The position numbers and the translations under genes were made by a program. From assembly GCA_036374795.1 (NCBI GenBank), contig DASUTC010000344.1:1-64000 (forward strand): a stretch of 64,000 nucleotides of DNA. Direction: 5' to 3'. Under the pieces are notes generated by a model, which saw only the letters and a list, made by a program, of their open reading frames with translations, searched no databases and was not told where the DNA came from. Origin of the DNA: Herpetosiphonaceae bacterium. Lineage in GTDB: Bacteria; Chloroflexota; Chloroflexia; Chloroflexales; Kallotenuaceae. Position 1 is the stretch's first letter, and the number at the start of each line of letters is the position of its first letter. Positions 36,185-45,100 of this stretch are shown in pieces.

Positions 36185-36214
36185 GAGGCGGCTCTTGCAC
36201 CATAGAGCCGCCTC
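36185..36214 (-). terminator. Terminator-like hairpin after HEAT gene
   Basis: GAGGCGGCTCT pairs with AGAGCCGCCTC across an 8-base loop, just downstream of the HEAT-protein stop on the minus strand. Confidence 0.6.
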
Positions 36215-36242
36215 CGCTCCGCATTGGTCTTGTTCGTCGAGC

Positions 36243-37475
36243 TTACGCCTGCGGGATGCGCGGATCGCTGTCGGCGATGCCGTCGAGGTTCAGGTCAAGC
36301 TCGCCGTCCAGCGTGCCGTGGCACGGGATCAGGTTGACGTCCAGGGTGCCGTCGCCGTTCAGGTCGCCCAGCTTGCCACGGAACGTGCCGTAGATCACGG
36401 TGTTCGCCATCTTGCCGACGACCGGGTCCGCCGTGCTGACCAGCTGGACCGTGCCGGGCTCGATCGTGCCGCTCGCCAGGTAGCGGTTGAGGTCGGTGTA
36501 GGCCCAGCCCCAGAACCGGCCACGAACGCTGCGAACGATACCGCCCTCGCGCAGCCGCTGTCCACGCGCGCCTTCCTCGCCGTCCGCTGCCGAGATGTCG
36601 ATGTTCGCCAGGTTCTTCGGTCGCAGCCGCTCGGTTCCCGCCGCGCGGGCCAGCGCCACAGGCGTCATCACCGGAACGCCCTCTTTGACCTTGCCGGAGT
36701 GATAGAACGGGCGCATCGTGTTCGACTCGTAGATGTGCTGCGTGACCGTCTCGCTCACGGGGTAGGAAGCGCCACGGAACATGAACGTCTCGTAGTGCGG
36801 GGTGCCGTCCTCGTGATAGTTCACGATCTCTTTCTCGATGACGAGGTCGGTCATGAAGCTTTCGACGTTCGTGCATGCCATGACCCGACCGAGGATCGAG
36901 GCAAACCACTGCGGCGAGAGCCGTGCCTGGACCCAGCCCATGCCGGGTAGGCGCACGTCGGCGAAGCCGGCGATCTGAAGCGGCAGAGTCTGGTCGAAGT
37001 TGCCGCTGTTGTGGTACTGGAGGCTGTTGTAGATCGTCGGGTACTGCTCGCCCGTCAGCTCTTCCAGGAACAGGGTCGCCCAGTCGCGGACTTCGCGGTC
37101 GGGATCGTTCAGCGCGTCGTGGAGCACGGGCACCACGGCGGCGGCGTCAGCCGACTTGACCATCAGCCAGAGCAGGTTCCAGCGGACCGAGGCATCAGTC
37201 TCGATCTTGAAGTGCTGGGCCAGGACGGGCAGCGCCGCTGCCTGGTTGCGGTGGGCGTACTCCCAAAGGGCGCGCTCGCGCTCCAGGGCGGAGGTGTGCT
37301 CGGCAGCCGTCTGCAACAACTGGGCGTCGCTGCGCTGGTCGAAGTTGGCAAGCTGGGCGCTCGCGGGGGCGCCAAAGCGGAAGCGCTCGGCAATATCCTG
37401 GAATGCCTGGTTGCCGATCAGGTTGTTGAGGTTGGAAGCGCCGCTGTCGGTGATGACGTTCGGATCGATCAACAT
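36243..37475 (-). CDS. HEAT-repeat protein with Asp-rich C-terminus, unknown
   Basis: A 410-residue protein. Residues about 55-150 form HEAT-like helix pairs (ALERERALWEYAHRNQ, SVRWNLLWLMVKS, DPDREVRDWATLFLEEL). The middle region (150-320) is unrecognised. The C-terminus contains DLNGDGTLD and DLNLDGIADSD, which resemble dockerin or EF-hand calcium loops. No signal peptide is evident. AAGGAG precedes the ATG. Its last 80 residues also survive as a broken copy at 19255-19513, on the other side of the enediyne cassette. The function is unknown. Confidence 0.75.
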   Translation of the reverse strand: MLIDPNVITDSGASNLNNLIGNQAFQDIAERFRFGAPASAQLANFDQRSDAQLLQTAAEHTSALERERALWEYAHRNQAAALPVLAQHFKIETDASVRWNLLWLMVKSADAAAVVPVLHDALNDPDREVRDWATLFLEELTGEQYPTIYNSLQYHNSGNFDQTLPLQIAGFADVRLPGMGWVQARLSPQWFASILGRVMACTNVESFMTDLVIEKEIVNYHEDGTPHYETFMFRGASYPVSETVTQHIYESNTMRPFYHSGKVKEGVPVMTPVALARAAGTERLRPKNLANIDISAADGEEGARGQRLREGGIVRSVRGRFWGWAYTDLNRYLASGTIEPGTVQLVSTADPVVGKMANTVIYGTFRGKLGDLNGDGTLDVNLIPCHGTLDGELDLNLDGIADSDPRIPQA

Positions 37476-37909
37476 GGTCGGTCTCCTTAGAGTGGGGTCC
37501 CGAACGGTGGGACCGATGAACCAATCCCTTCGTGTAGCTCGAGCTACGCATAGTATGCCCTGTCGCAGCAGACGAGGTTTCTTTGAAATTTCGATCTCCG
37601 CGACGAATGTTTTGCAGACTCGATGCTCGGTATCGCAAAGCAGCCCGGCAACCGCGCCTGCCGTGGTCTTAAAGGCATGATGTGGGGCACGTCCTCTACG
37701 ATTCGATCCCGATCATGTTGGACAGGTTCATTCGATCCGATCGCGATTATGTCTGAGGCCGACAATGGCTCGTATTATGCTCGGCGATTGGCAAGCTGCG
37801 AACGATCTGATCAGCGCTTGCAGGAGCGCTCATCCGTCCGCCGCTTCAACCCGTGGACGCCGCGCTCCAGGCCCGGCGACGTCTACCCGCACCGCGAAAG
37901 GAGTTTGTG
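37476..37909. other. Intergenic region, 434 bp
   Basis: This lies between the minus-strand HEAT gene and the plus-strand alpha-galactosidase gene. No gene or strong structure is recognised; divergent promoters are expected. Confidence 0.4.
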
Positions 37910-39334
37910 ATGCCTAAGATCACGTTCATTGGTGCCGGAAGTACCGTCTTTGCCAGAAACTTACTCAGTGACATTTTTCTGTTTCCTGAGCTATCCGATG
38001 CGACGATCACGCTCTTCGACATCGATGCTGCCCGGCTGGAAACATCCGAGATCGTCGCGCGGAGAGTGGCCCAGGCGCGTGGCGCTCAGCCGGTGATCGA
38101 ATCGACGACCGATCGCCGCCGCGCGCTTGAGGGTGCCGATTATGCGATCTGTATGATCCAGGTGGCTGGTTACAAGCCCGGCACGGTCATCGATTTTGAG
38201 ATCCCCAAGAAGTACGGCCTGCGCCAGACCATCGCCGATACGCTAGGCATCGGCGGGATTATGCGCGGCCTGCGGACGGTTCCCGTGCTGCTCGATATGT
38301 GCCGCGATATGGAGGAGCTGTGTCCCGACGTGACCTTTCTCAACTACGTCAATCCGATGGCGATCAACTGCTGGGCGCTCAGCCGTGCAAGCTCGATCAA
38401 GACAGTTGGCCTGTGTCACAGCGTGCAGCATACCGCCTCGGAGCTTGCCCGCGACATCGATGTGCCGGTGGAAGAGATCAACTATCTGTGTGCCGGGATT
38501 AATCATGTGGCCTTTTACCTGCGGTTCGAGCGCGCAGGGCAGGATCTCTATCCGCTGATCCATCAGGTTGCCGCCGAGGGACGAGTGCCCGCCGGGAATC
38601 GCGTGCGCTATGAGATGCTCAGGCGAACCGGCTATTTCGTGACCGAGTCGAGCGAGCATTTCAGCGAGTATGTGCCCTGGTTCATTAAGCGCGACCGGCC
38701 CGATCTGATCGAGCGCTTCAATATTCCGCTCGACGAATACATCACCCGCTGTGAGGTGCAGATCGCCGACTGGGACGGGATGCGGGCCGCGCTCGAAGAT
38801 CCCGATCCTCACGCTATCGCGCGCTATGAGCGGGCGAAGCTGGAGGAGCAGATGAAGCGTCGTGCGCAGCACGATCCGCGTGCGGCTGAGCAGGCCCGCG
38901 CGCTGCTGGAGACGCCACAGCAGATCCCAGCGGCGCGGCACTCAGGCGAGTACGGCTCGCTGATTATCCACTCGCTCGAAACCAACCAGCCGCGTGTGAT
39001 CTATGGAAACGTGCCCAATCACGGCCTGATTGACAATCTGCCGCAGGGCTGCTGCGTGGAAGTGCCGTGTCTGGTCGATAAGAACGGCGTGCAGCCGACC
39101 AGGATCGGCACGATCCCGCCGCATCTGGCGGCGATCATGCAGACCAATATCAATGTTCAGTCGCTCACGGTTGAGGCCGCACTGACGGGCAGGCGCGAGC
39201 ACATCTACCATGCTGCTATGCTCGATCCGCACACGGCGGCAGAGCTGGACCTGGATCAGATTTGGAGCCTGGTGGATGAGCTGCTCGAAGCGCATGGCGA
39301 GTGGCTGCCAGCCTACGCATCATCGAGCAGGTGA
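37910..39334 (+). CDS. melA: GH4 alpha-galactosidase/alpha-glucosidase
   Basis: A 474-residue glycoside hydrolase family 4 enzyme. The N-terminal [17 protein letters not shown] binds NAD, and the [10 protein letters not shown] and LCHSVQHT segments hold the Mn2+ and Cys ligand region. [10 protein letters not shown] continues the family pattern. GH4 uses an oxidation-elimination mechanism with NAD+ and a divalent metal to hydrolyse alpha-galactosides such as melibiose, or phospho-glycosides. The CHS segment fits the alpha-galactosidase branch. The start at 37910 follows AAAGGAG. Confidence 0.92.
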   Translation: MPKITFIGAGSTVFARNLLSDIFLFPELSDATITLFDIDAARLETSEIVARRVAQARGAQPVIESTTDRRRALEGADYAICMIQVAGYKPGTVIDFEIPKKYGLRQTIADTLGIGGIMRGLRTVPVLLDMCRDMEELCPDVTFLNYVNPMAINCWALSRASSIKTVGLCHSVQHTASELARDIDVPVEEINYLCAGINHVAFYLRFERAGQDLYPLIHQVAAEGRVPAGNRVRYEMLRRTGYFVTESSEHFSEYVPWFIKRDRPDLIERFNIPLDEYITRCEVQIADWDGMRAALEDPDPHAIARYERAKLEEQMKRRAQHDPRAAEQARALLETPQQIPAARHSGEYGSLIIHSLETNQPRVIYGNVPNHGLIDNLPQGCCVEVPCLVDKNGVQPTRIGTIPPHLAAIMQTNINVQSLTVEAALTGRREHIYHAAMLDPHTAAELDLDQIWSLVDELLEAHGEWLPAYASSSR

Positions 39335-39479
39335 GGTCCACCAATGTGGTGCCGCGCCAAGGCCGCCCGACGAGACGGCTGATGCGCGGCACCGGTCACT
39401 CAAATTGACAAACAGAAGATGTTACCATAGTATACGACCGCTCTATTTCCTAGAATAATCAAGATAGAAGGTATCTTTC

Positions 39480-40538
39480 ATGACAACCATATTAATTACC
39501 GGTGTTGCGGGATTTATTGGTAGTAATTTTGCACATTACATTGCAGAAAACTATCCTAATTACCGGATTATTGGTATTGATAAACTCAGCGCGTATTCTA
39601 ATCGTGCAAACGTTGCAAGCCTGGAGTCGCTTGAAAAGATGAGGTTTTTTCAGGCGGATATTACCAGTCGCGATCAAATGGAACATATTTATCAGGAGTA
39701 TCATCCTGATTATATTGTTAATTTTGCTGCCGAAAGCCACAACGATCGCGCGATTAAGCATCCTACGGTTTTCGTTGAGTCAAACACGCTTGGCGCACAG
39801 GTGCTTCTGGAGCTTTCGCGCGAGTATGGCATGCGGCGTCATATTCATATTTCGACGATCGAGGTCTATGGTGAGCAAGCGCCGGATGTGCCCTACTTCA
39901 CCGAGTCGAGCCCGCTGAATGCGAAGACGCCCTACTCCGCTGCCAAAGCGGCCGGCGACCTGATCGTCCGCGCGTATATGCAGACGTACACTGCTATGGA
40001 TATTTGCATCACGCACTGCGCAAATAACTATGGCCCGTATCAGTTTCCGGAGAAGCTCATTCCGCTGGCGATCACGAATGTATTGCGCGGCAAGAAAGTG
40101 CCGCTGTACGGCGACGGCGCGCAGCGGCGAGACTGGCTGCATGTGCTCGATCACTGCCGGGGCATCGATCTCGTGCTGCATCAGCCCAACAAGCCCTCCT
40201 TCAATCCGTCGGAGGCGGCGATTGATTCGGGCAAGCTGCCGATCTACGATTTTTCGGCGCGGCAGGAGATGTCAAATATCGAGATCATCAGCCGAGTGCT
40301 TGAGGAGCTTAAGCTGAATCCTGAGGAGTGGATTGAGTTTGTCGCCGACCGGCCCAATCACGACCGCAGGTATCTGATCAATCCGGAAAAAGTCGAGCGC
40401 GAGCTGGGCTTCAAGCCCTCGATCAAAATCGAGGACGGCATTGCCCAGACGGTGCGCTGGTATGTCGACAACCGCTCGTGGTGGGAGGATATTCTCGCCC
40501 GTGCGGGCTCGCTCCAGATCGACTGGAGCAAGCGGTAG
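39480..40538 (+). CDS. NDP-sugar 4,6-dehydratase-like SDR with altered active site
   Basis: A 352-residue extended SDR. It has GVAGFIGSN (NAD binding, near residue 8), FAAESHNDR, YSAAKAAGD (Tyr152, Lys156) and NNYGPYQFPEKLIPLAI, all as in dTDP-glucose 4,6-dehydratase (RmlB). The catalytic segment that is normally STDEVYG reads STIEVYGE, so the general acid Asp is Ile127 while Glu128 remains. The first roughly 300 bases are AT-rich (about 35% G+C by eye in 39481-39600), while the 3' part is GC-rich like its neighbours. It could form a deoxy-sugar precursor if the activity survives; otherwise it is a related epimerase or dehydratase. The ribosome site AGAAGGT is fair. It lies 145 bp after the GH4 gene. 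Confidence 0.85.
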   Translation: MTTILITGVAGFIGSNFAHYIAENYPNYRIIGIDKLSAYSNRANVASLESLEKMRFFQADITSRDQMEHIYQEYHPDYIVNFAAESHNDRAIKHPTVFVESNTLGAQVLLELSREYGMRRHIHISTIEVYGEQAPDVPYFTESSPLNAKTPYSAAKAAGDLIVRAYMQTYTAMDICITHCANNYGPYQFPEKLIPLAITNVLRGKKVPLYGDGAQRRDWLHVLDHCRGIDLVLHQPNKPSFNPSEAAIDSGKLPIYDFSARQEMSNIEIISRVLEELKLNPEEWIEFVADRPNHDRRYLINPEKVERELGFKPSIKIEDGIAQTVRWYVDNRSWWEDILARAGSLQIDWSKR

Positions 40539-41035
40539 ATCGGTGCGTGTGCGTAGAGAGGCGATCAGCGAGTGCTGATCGTCTCTCTACCCGTTAATGC
40601 TTCCACGAATCCCGCCGGGCAGCCTCGCCACTGGGGATCGTGCCGCGCACGTCACGCAGCAGCGAGGATTCCTGCACGCGCTATCTGCCCCTTGCCGATC
40701 GGTCGTGCGCTGTGCTATGATGGCTGTGTCACAGTGTTAGCTTACCTAGAAAGTCGTTACCTGATGCACACCAGCGCGACGCATCCGGCTCGTCCGCCCT
40801 GTTGATCGCGAGCCGCTTCCGCAAGCCTTTCCTCTAGCAGCCTCCAGGTCCTTGCACCTGCGGGGCATGTTTTGATTCCTCCCGGTTTTTCGCAGCACAA
40901 GCCAGCTCCCGATGATCTCGACGGCACCTGACGCCGGCGGACGGGCACTATGTCCGTCCGCCAATCGAGCCGTGCGCCGCCTGTGCCTTTCTTTGTTGCG
41001 CCATCAAGTTAGCCCTCAAAGAAAGGACACGGCAT
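40539..41035 (+). other. Leader region upstream of the A1408 methyltransferase
   Basis: This is a 497-bp region without a gene. Besides the terminator at its left end it contains a hairpin at 40936-40962 (GGCGGACGG with CCGTCCGCC), which ends 73 bases before the start codon. It could be an attenuator in the methyltransferase leader. No riboswitch was recognised. Confidence 0.5.
40553..40590 (+). terminator. Strong hairpin after dehydratase gene
   Basis: GTAGAGAGGCGATCAGC pairs with GCTGATCGTCTCTCTAC (17 bp with one G-U) around a 4-base loop, 15 bases after the stop. No long U-run follows. Confidence 0.75.
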
Positions 41036-41683
41036 ATGGAGCTTATACACGGCAAACAGACATCGAGAATCGATCCGGCTACATTCGCCGCGCGGCTGGT
41101 CGGCTATCGTGAGGTGACGATCGACATCGGCACGGGCGACGGGCTCTACGTCGCGTATCTGGCGAAGACTCATCCGGCGCGGCTGGTGATCGGCATTGAT
41201 GCGTGCCGCGAGCAACTGCGCACGATCTCGCGGCGCGCGCCGCAGAACGTGCTGTTCGTGGTCGCGAATGCGCTGGCACTGCCCGACGAGCTTGCAGGTA
41301 GGGCCAGCGCGCTGGCGATTAACTTCCCGTGGGGCAGCCTGCTGGTCGGCTTGCTCAACGGCGATCCGGCGCTGCTTGACGGGCTGTACCGCATCGCCCA
41401 GCCGGGTGCCACGCTTGAGCTGCGCCTGAACGCGGGCGCGTGTATCGAGGCGGGCACGTCGTTGCTGGAAGGCGGCGCGCTGGTGCGACAGGCGTTGTGC
41501 GATCGAGGATTTCGCGCCGGTTCGCTTCAGCAGATGGACGCAGACGCGCTGCGCGCCTGCCCGACCACGTGGTCCAGGCGTCTGGCATTTGGCCGAGATC
41601 CGCACGCGCTCTACCTGCGCGCCAGCGTACCGATCAGCAGGCAGCTCCATTCAGCGCAGCCACCTGACCAGCCGCCGGTTTAG
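41036..41683 (+). CDS. 16S rRNA (adenine1408-N1)-methyltransferase, KamB/NpmA-like
   Basis: A 215-residue class I methyltransferase of the aminoglycoside-resistance KamB/NpmA type. It carries VTIDIGTGDGL (SAM binding, Asp30), VIGIDACREQL (acidic Asp55), FPWGSLL (Trp99) and TTWSRRLAFGR (Trp179). In NpmA the two corresponding Trp residues grip the flipped A1408, and the W-x-RRL-x-FGR ending is characteristic. It methylates N1 of A1408 in 30S subunits and blocks many aminoglycosides. It is intact and has its own leader with a hairpin. AAAGGA lies upstream of the ATG. It is one of the few such genes I know outside actinomycetes and enteric plasmids. Function is predicted, not proven. Confidence 0.88.
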   Translation: MELIHGKQTSRIDPATFAARLVGYREVTIDIGTGDGLYVAYLAKTHPARLVIGIDACREQLRTISRRAPQNVLFVVANALALPDELAGRASALAINFPWGSLLVGLLNGDPALLDGLYRIAQPGATLELRLNAGACIEAGTSLLEGGALVRQALCDRGFRAGSLQQMDADALRACPTTWSRRLAFGRDPHALYLRASVPISRQLHSAQPPDQPPV

Positions 41684-42125
41684 TGGGGTGTGCAGAACGC
41701 GCGCTACGAGAGCGCAAGACCATACGTACTGCCCGCGTACGGCCCATTGCGCTCGCATGCATCCCCTCTGCTACGACAGCAGGGGGGATGATCTAATCCC
41801 GTTGGAGCAGGCGTCGATAGCCATGGGGACTATCCACAAAAGGACCTCTGACCTGTTTCTCCGATCCGCTTCCAGTCCTATATTTATTTTTACGAATTGG
41901 AGAAGGAATCTTGACCGTACCCTACCCATCCGCGCATCTCGTTCGCTCTCCGTGCCCCGCCGCGCGCTGGCTGTGAGCCGAGTTCTCAGGCTGTTCCACG
42001 GCATCGCCAGCATCCTCCTCCTCGCGATCCGCCTGTGCCGACACCACATCTATTCATGCGTCTAACCCTTGGCGTCTCGATGCCTGTTCTCCACCTGCGA
42101 AAGAGTATGAGGTAATCCGTCAGCT
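41684..42125 (+). other. Intergenic region upstream of RHS gene
   Basis: A 442-bp region without a recognisable gene. A 13-bp hairpin at 41760-41790 (CATCCCCTCTGCT/AGCAGGGGGGATG, one G-U) is the only clear structure and may terminate the methyltransferase transcript. A promoter for the RHS gene should lie to its right. Confidence 0.45.
41760..41790 (+). terminator. Hairpin after methyltransferase gene
   Basis: CATCCCCTCTGCT pairs with AGCAGGGGGGATG around ACGAC; no strong U-run follows. Confidence 0.6.
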
Positions 42126-45100
42126 ATGCGCCACCACACCTCGCGTCGCTTTGCCGCCGTCCTGCTTGCGCTGTACGTTCTGAGCGCCCTCCCGTTTGTC
42201 ACGTCGGGCTCTGCCCAAACCCTGGATGACGCCGAAGCTCGCTTCTGGCAGCAGCGACAGAATATCCCAGGCCGCCGCGAGCTGCCAGCGTCAGTCGGGC
42301 AGAATCCCGTCAGCGCCGCTTCCGTCACCGTCGATCAGGCCAAGCGCCTCGATCAGCTTCGTGCGCGCTGGGCCAGCCAGCAGACGCGCGATCTGCCGCC
42401 GCCGCGCACGACGGAGCCAAGCCAGATCTTTCTTCCCGGCGTGGTGCAGAACACCTCGGTCGCGACGGTCGAGGAGCCTGCCGTGCCCGTCGAAGTCGCC
42501 GCGTATCGCACCGCCACCAGCAAGGTTTACAGCCTGCCCAACGGCACGTGGCAGGCGCAGATCTATGCCCAGCCGGTCCACTACCGCGATGCACTGGGAC
42601 AGTGGTTGGCGTACGCGCCGACGCTCCAGCCGCTCACCCGCACCGATGCGGCGCTGCCGGGCTATCGCGTCGCCGGAACCGACCTTGACCTCCGCTTTGC
42701 CACGCCAACCGACGCGCATCCGCTGCCATCGGGAGCGCATCTGGTCGAGCTTCGTCAGGAGCAGCTAAGGCTCGGATTTACGCCGCAGCACGCCGATCTG
42801 ACCCAGGCCCGCACCGATGGCCCGTCGATCACCTACGCCGATGCGTTTCCCGGCGCCGATCTACGCTACACCGCGACCGGGCCAGGCGTGAAAGAAGAGC
42901 TGATCTTCCGCCGCCCACCCCCCGCCGATGCCGCCCTGCGCTTCGCGGTGCAGGTCCAGGGCGGCACGCTCGATCAGCGCGGCTCGGCGATCGTGGTCCG
43001 TGACGCCGCCGGTCGGACCACCTGGACGATCACGCCGCCGTTCATGGTCGATCGGCAGGGCACGACGAGCCACGCGGTGGAGGTGCGCCTTGATCGCGCC
43101 GCCGACGGATCGTACACGCTGAGCTACACGCCCGACGCCGCCTGGCTGGCCGATCCGGCGCGCGTCTATCCCATTGTGCTCGATCCGACACTCACCGCCA
43201 CGGTCAGCGGCGATACCTATGCCGCATCCAGCGACAGCGCCACCGACCAGCATCACGGCGAGAATGGCATGCTGCTCGGCAACGCGCCGACGAGCACCGA
43301 GCGACGCCGCCTCTATATTCAGTTCACGCTGCCCTGGCTGCCCGCGGGAGTGACCGCCGCCGATATTACCAATGCGACGCTGCGCCTGTACCAGTATCAG
43401 GACGATCATGGCGGCAGCTACTCCACGCGGCTGCATCGCACCGTCGATCCCTGGATCGAGGCCAACGTGAACTGGCCGAATCAGCCCGGCTGGGAAGCAA
43501 CGCCCAGCCCGATCGGCGCGACGGTCAGCGCGGGCCGTGGCTTTAAGTCGTTCAATGTGACGACGATCGCGCGGGCCTGGTATGCCAATCCCCAGCCGAG
43601 CGGGGAAAAGGGTCTGGCCGTAGTTATGGCCGACGAGACGCAGGCGGGCGGTCGCTTTGCCACCGCGCAATGTGCGCCCGGCGACTCGCCCTGCCACGAC
43701 GGGACGACCGGCGAGGTCCGACCGCAGCTCACGATCGACTATGAGGCCGTGGCGCGGCGCAACGAACTGTACCTGACCCAGAGCTTGCAGTTCGCGCCCA
43801 GCCCACGCTCCGCGCGCGGCACCGATGTCACGGCGACGTTCAGCGTGAAAAACACCGGCAGCCGTCAGATCTTCGTTCCGGCCTTCCGCGTTAACCTGAC
43901 CAGGCTCTCGACGGGCGCGGCCTATCCTTTCCCGACGGCGGCTGGCATTCGCCTCGCGCCGGGCGAAAGCTACAGCTACAGCCAGACCCAAACGCTCACC
44001 GAGGCCGGACGGTATAAAGGCGAGGCGCAGTTTTTCAACGGTACGACGTGGTATCGCATCTATATTCCATCCGGCAGCACGCTGACCAACGTCCGCGAGC
44101 ACATTGTCCAGGCACCAAAGCCGCCCCGCCACGCGCGGACGCTCGGCACGCGCGGCAAGAATGGTCGTGCGGGCGAGCCCGTCAACACCTCGACCGGCAA
44201 CTTCTCGTCGACGGCGATCGACGCGACGCTGCCCGATGTTGGCCTCTCGCTGAGCTTTGGCCGGACCTTCAACAGCCTGGATACCGCGACGATCGGCAGC
44301 TTCGGGCCGGGCTGGGCCGCGACCTACGACGAGCGCCTGCTCTGGTACGAGGATGAGTCAGTGGTCTACGTCGGCGACGACGGCCAGCAGGTCTACTTCG
44401 AGGCCGGCTTTGACGAGGTCGTCTCGACCGAGCCCGAAGACCCGGATGGCGACATCGGCACGATCGAGTATCGGCCAAACGGCACCTACATCGCCGAGGA
44501 CGGCTTCGATCTGACGCTGGCCCGCGATCTCAGCACCGGGGCCTGGACGCTCACCGACGCCGACTTTACGACGACGACCTTCGACGCGAGCGGACGCTGG
44601 CAGACGATCGCCGACCGCTACAGCGCGACGCTGACCGCCAGCTACACCGGCGCGCAGCTTGCCTCAGTCCGCTCCGCGAATCACACCTGCGCCGTTGCGT
44701 GGACCAATGGCCGGATCACGACGATCGCCTGCCCGACCGGCACGCTGCGCTACAGCTACAGCGCCGAAAACGATCTCCAGAGCGTGACCGATCTCAACGG
44801 CGCGACGATCACCTACGCCTACGATGCGCTGCACCGGCTGACGCGCATCACCGACGGCGACGGACGCCTGGTGGTCGAGAACGTCTATGACGCCGAGGGG
44901 CGCGTCGTGACCCAGCGCGAGGGCATTACCACCTGGACGACCTTCAACTACGATACCGGGACGCGCGTCACGACCTACGTCGACGCCAACGGTCGCACGC
45001 TGACCGACACCTACGACGAGCGCGACCGGCTGCTTCAGCGGGTGGATGCGCTGGGCAATACCGAGCGCTACACCTACGACGCCGACGATCGGCTGCTGAG

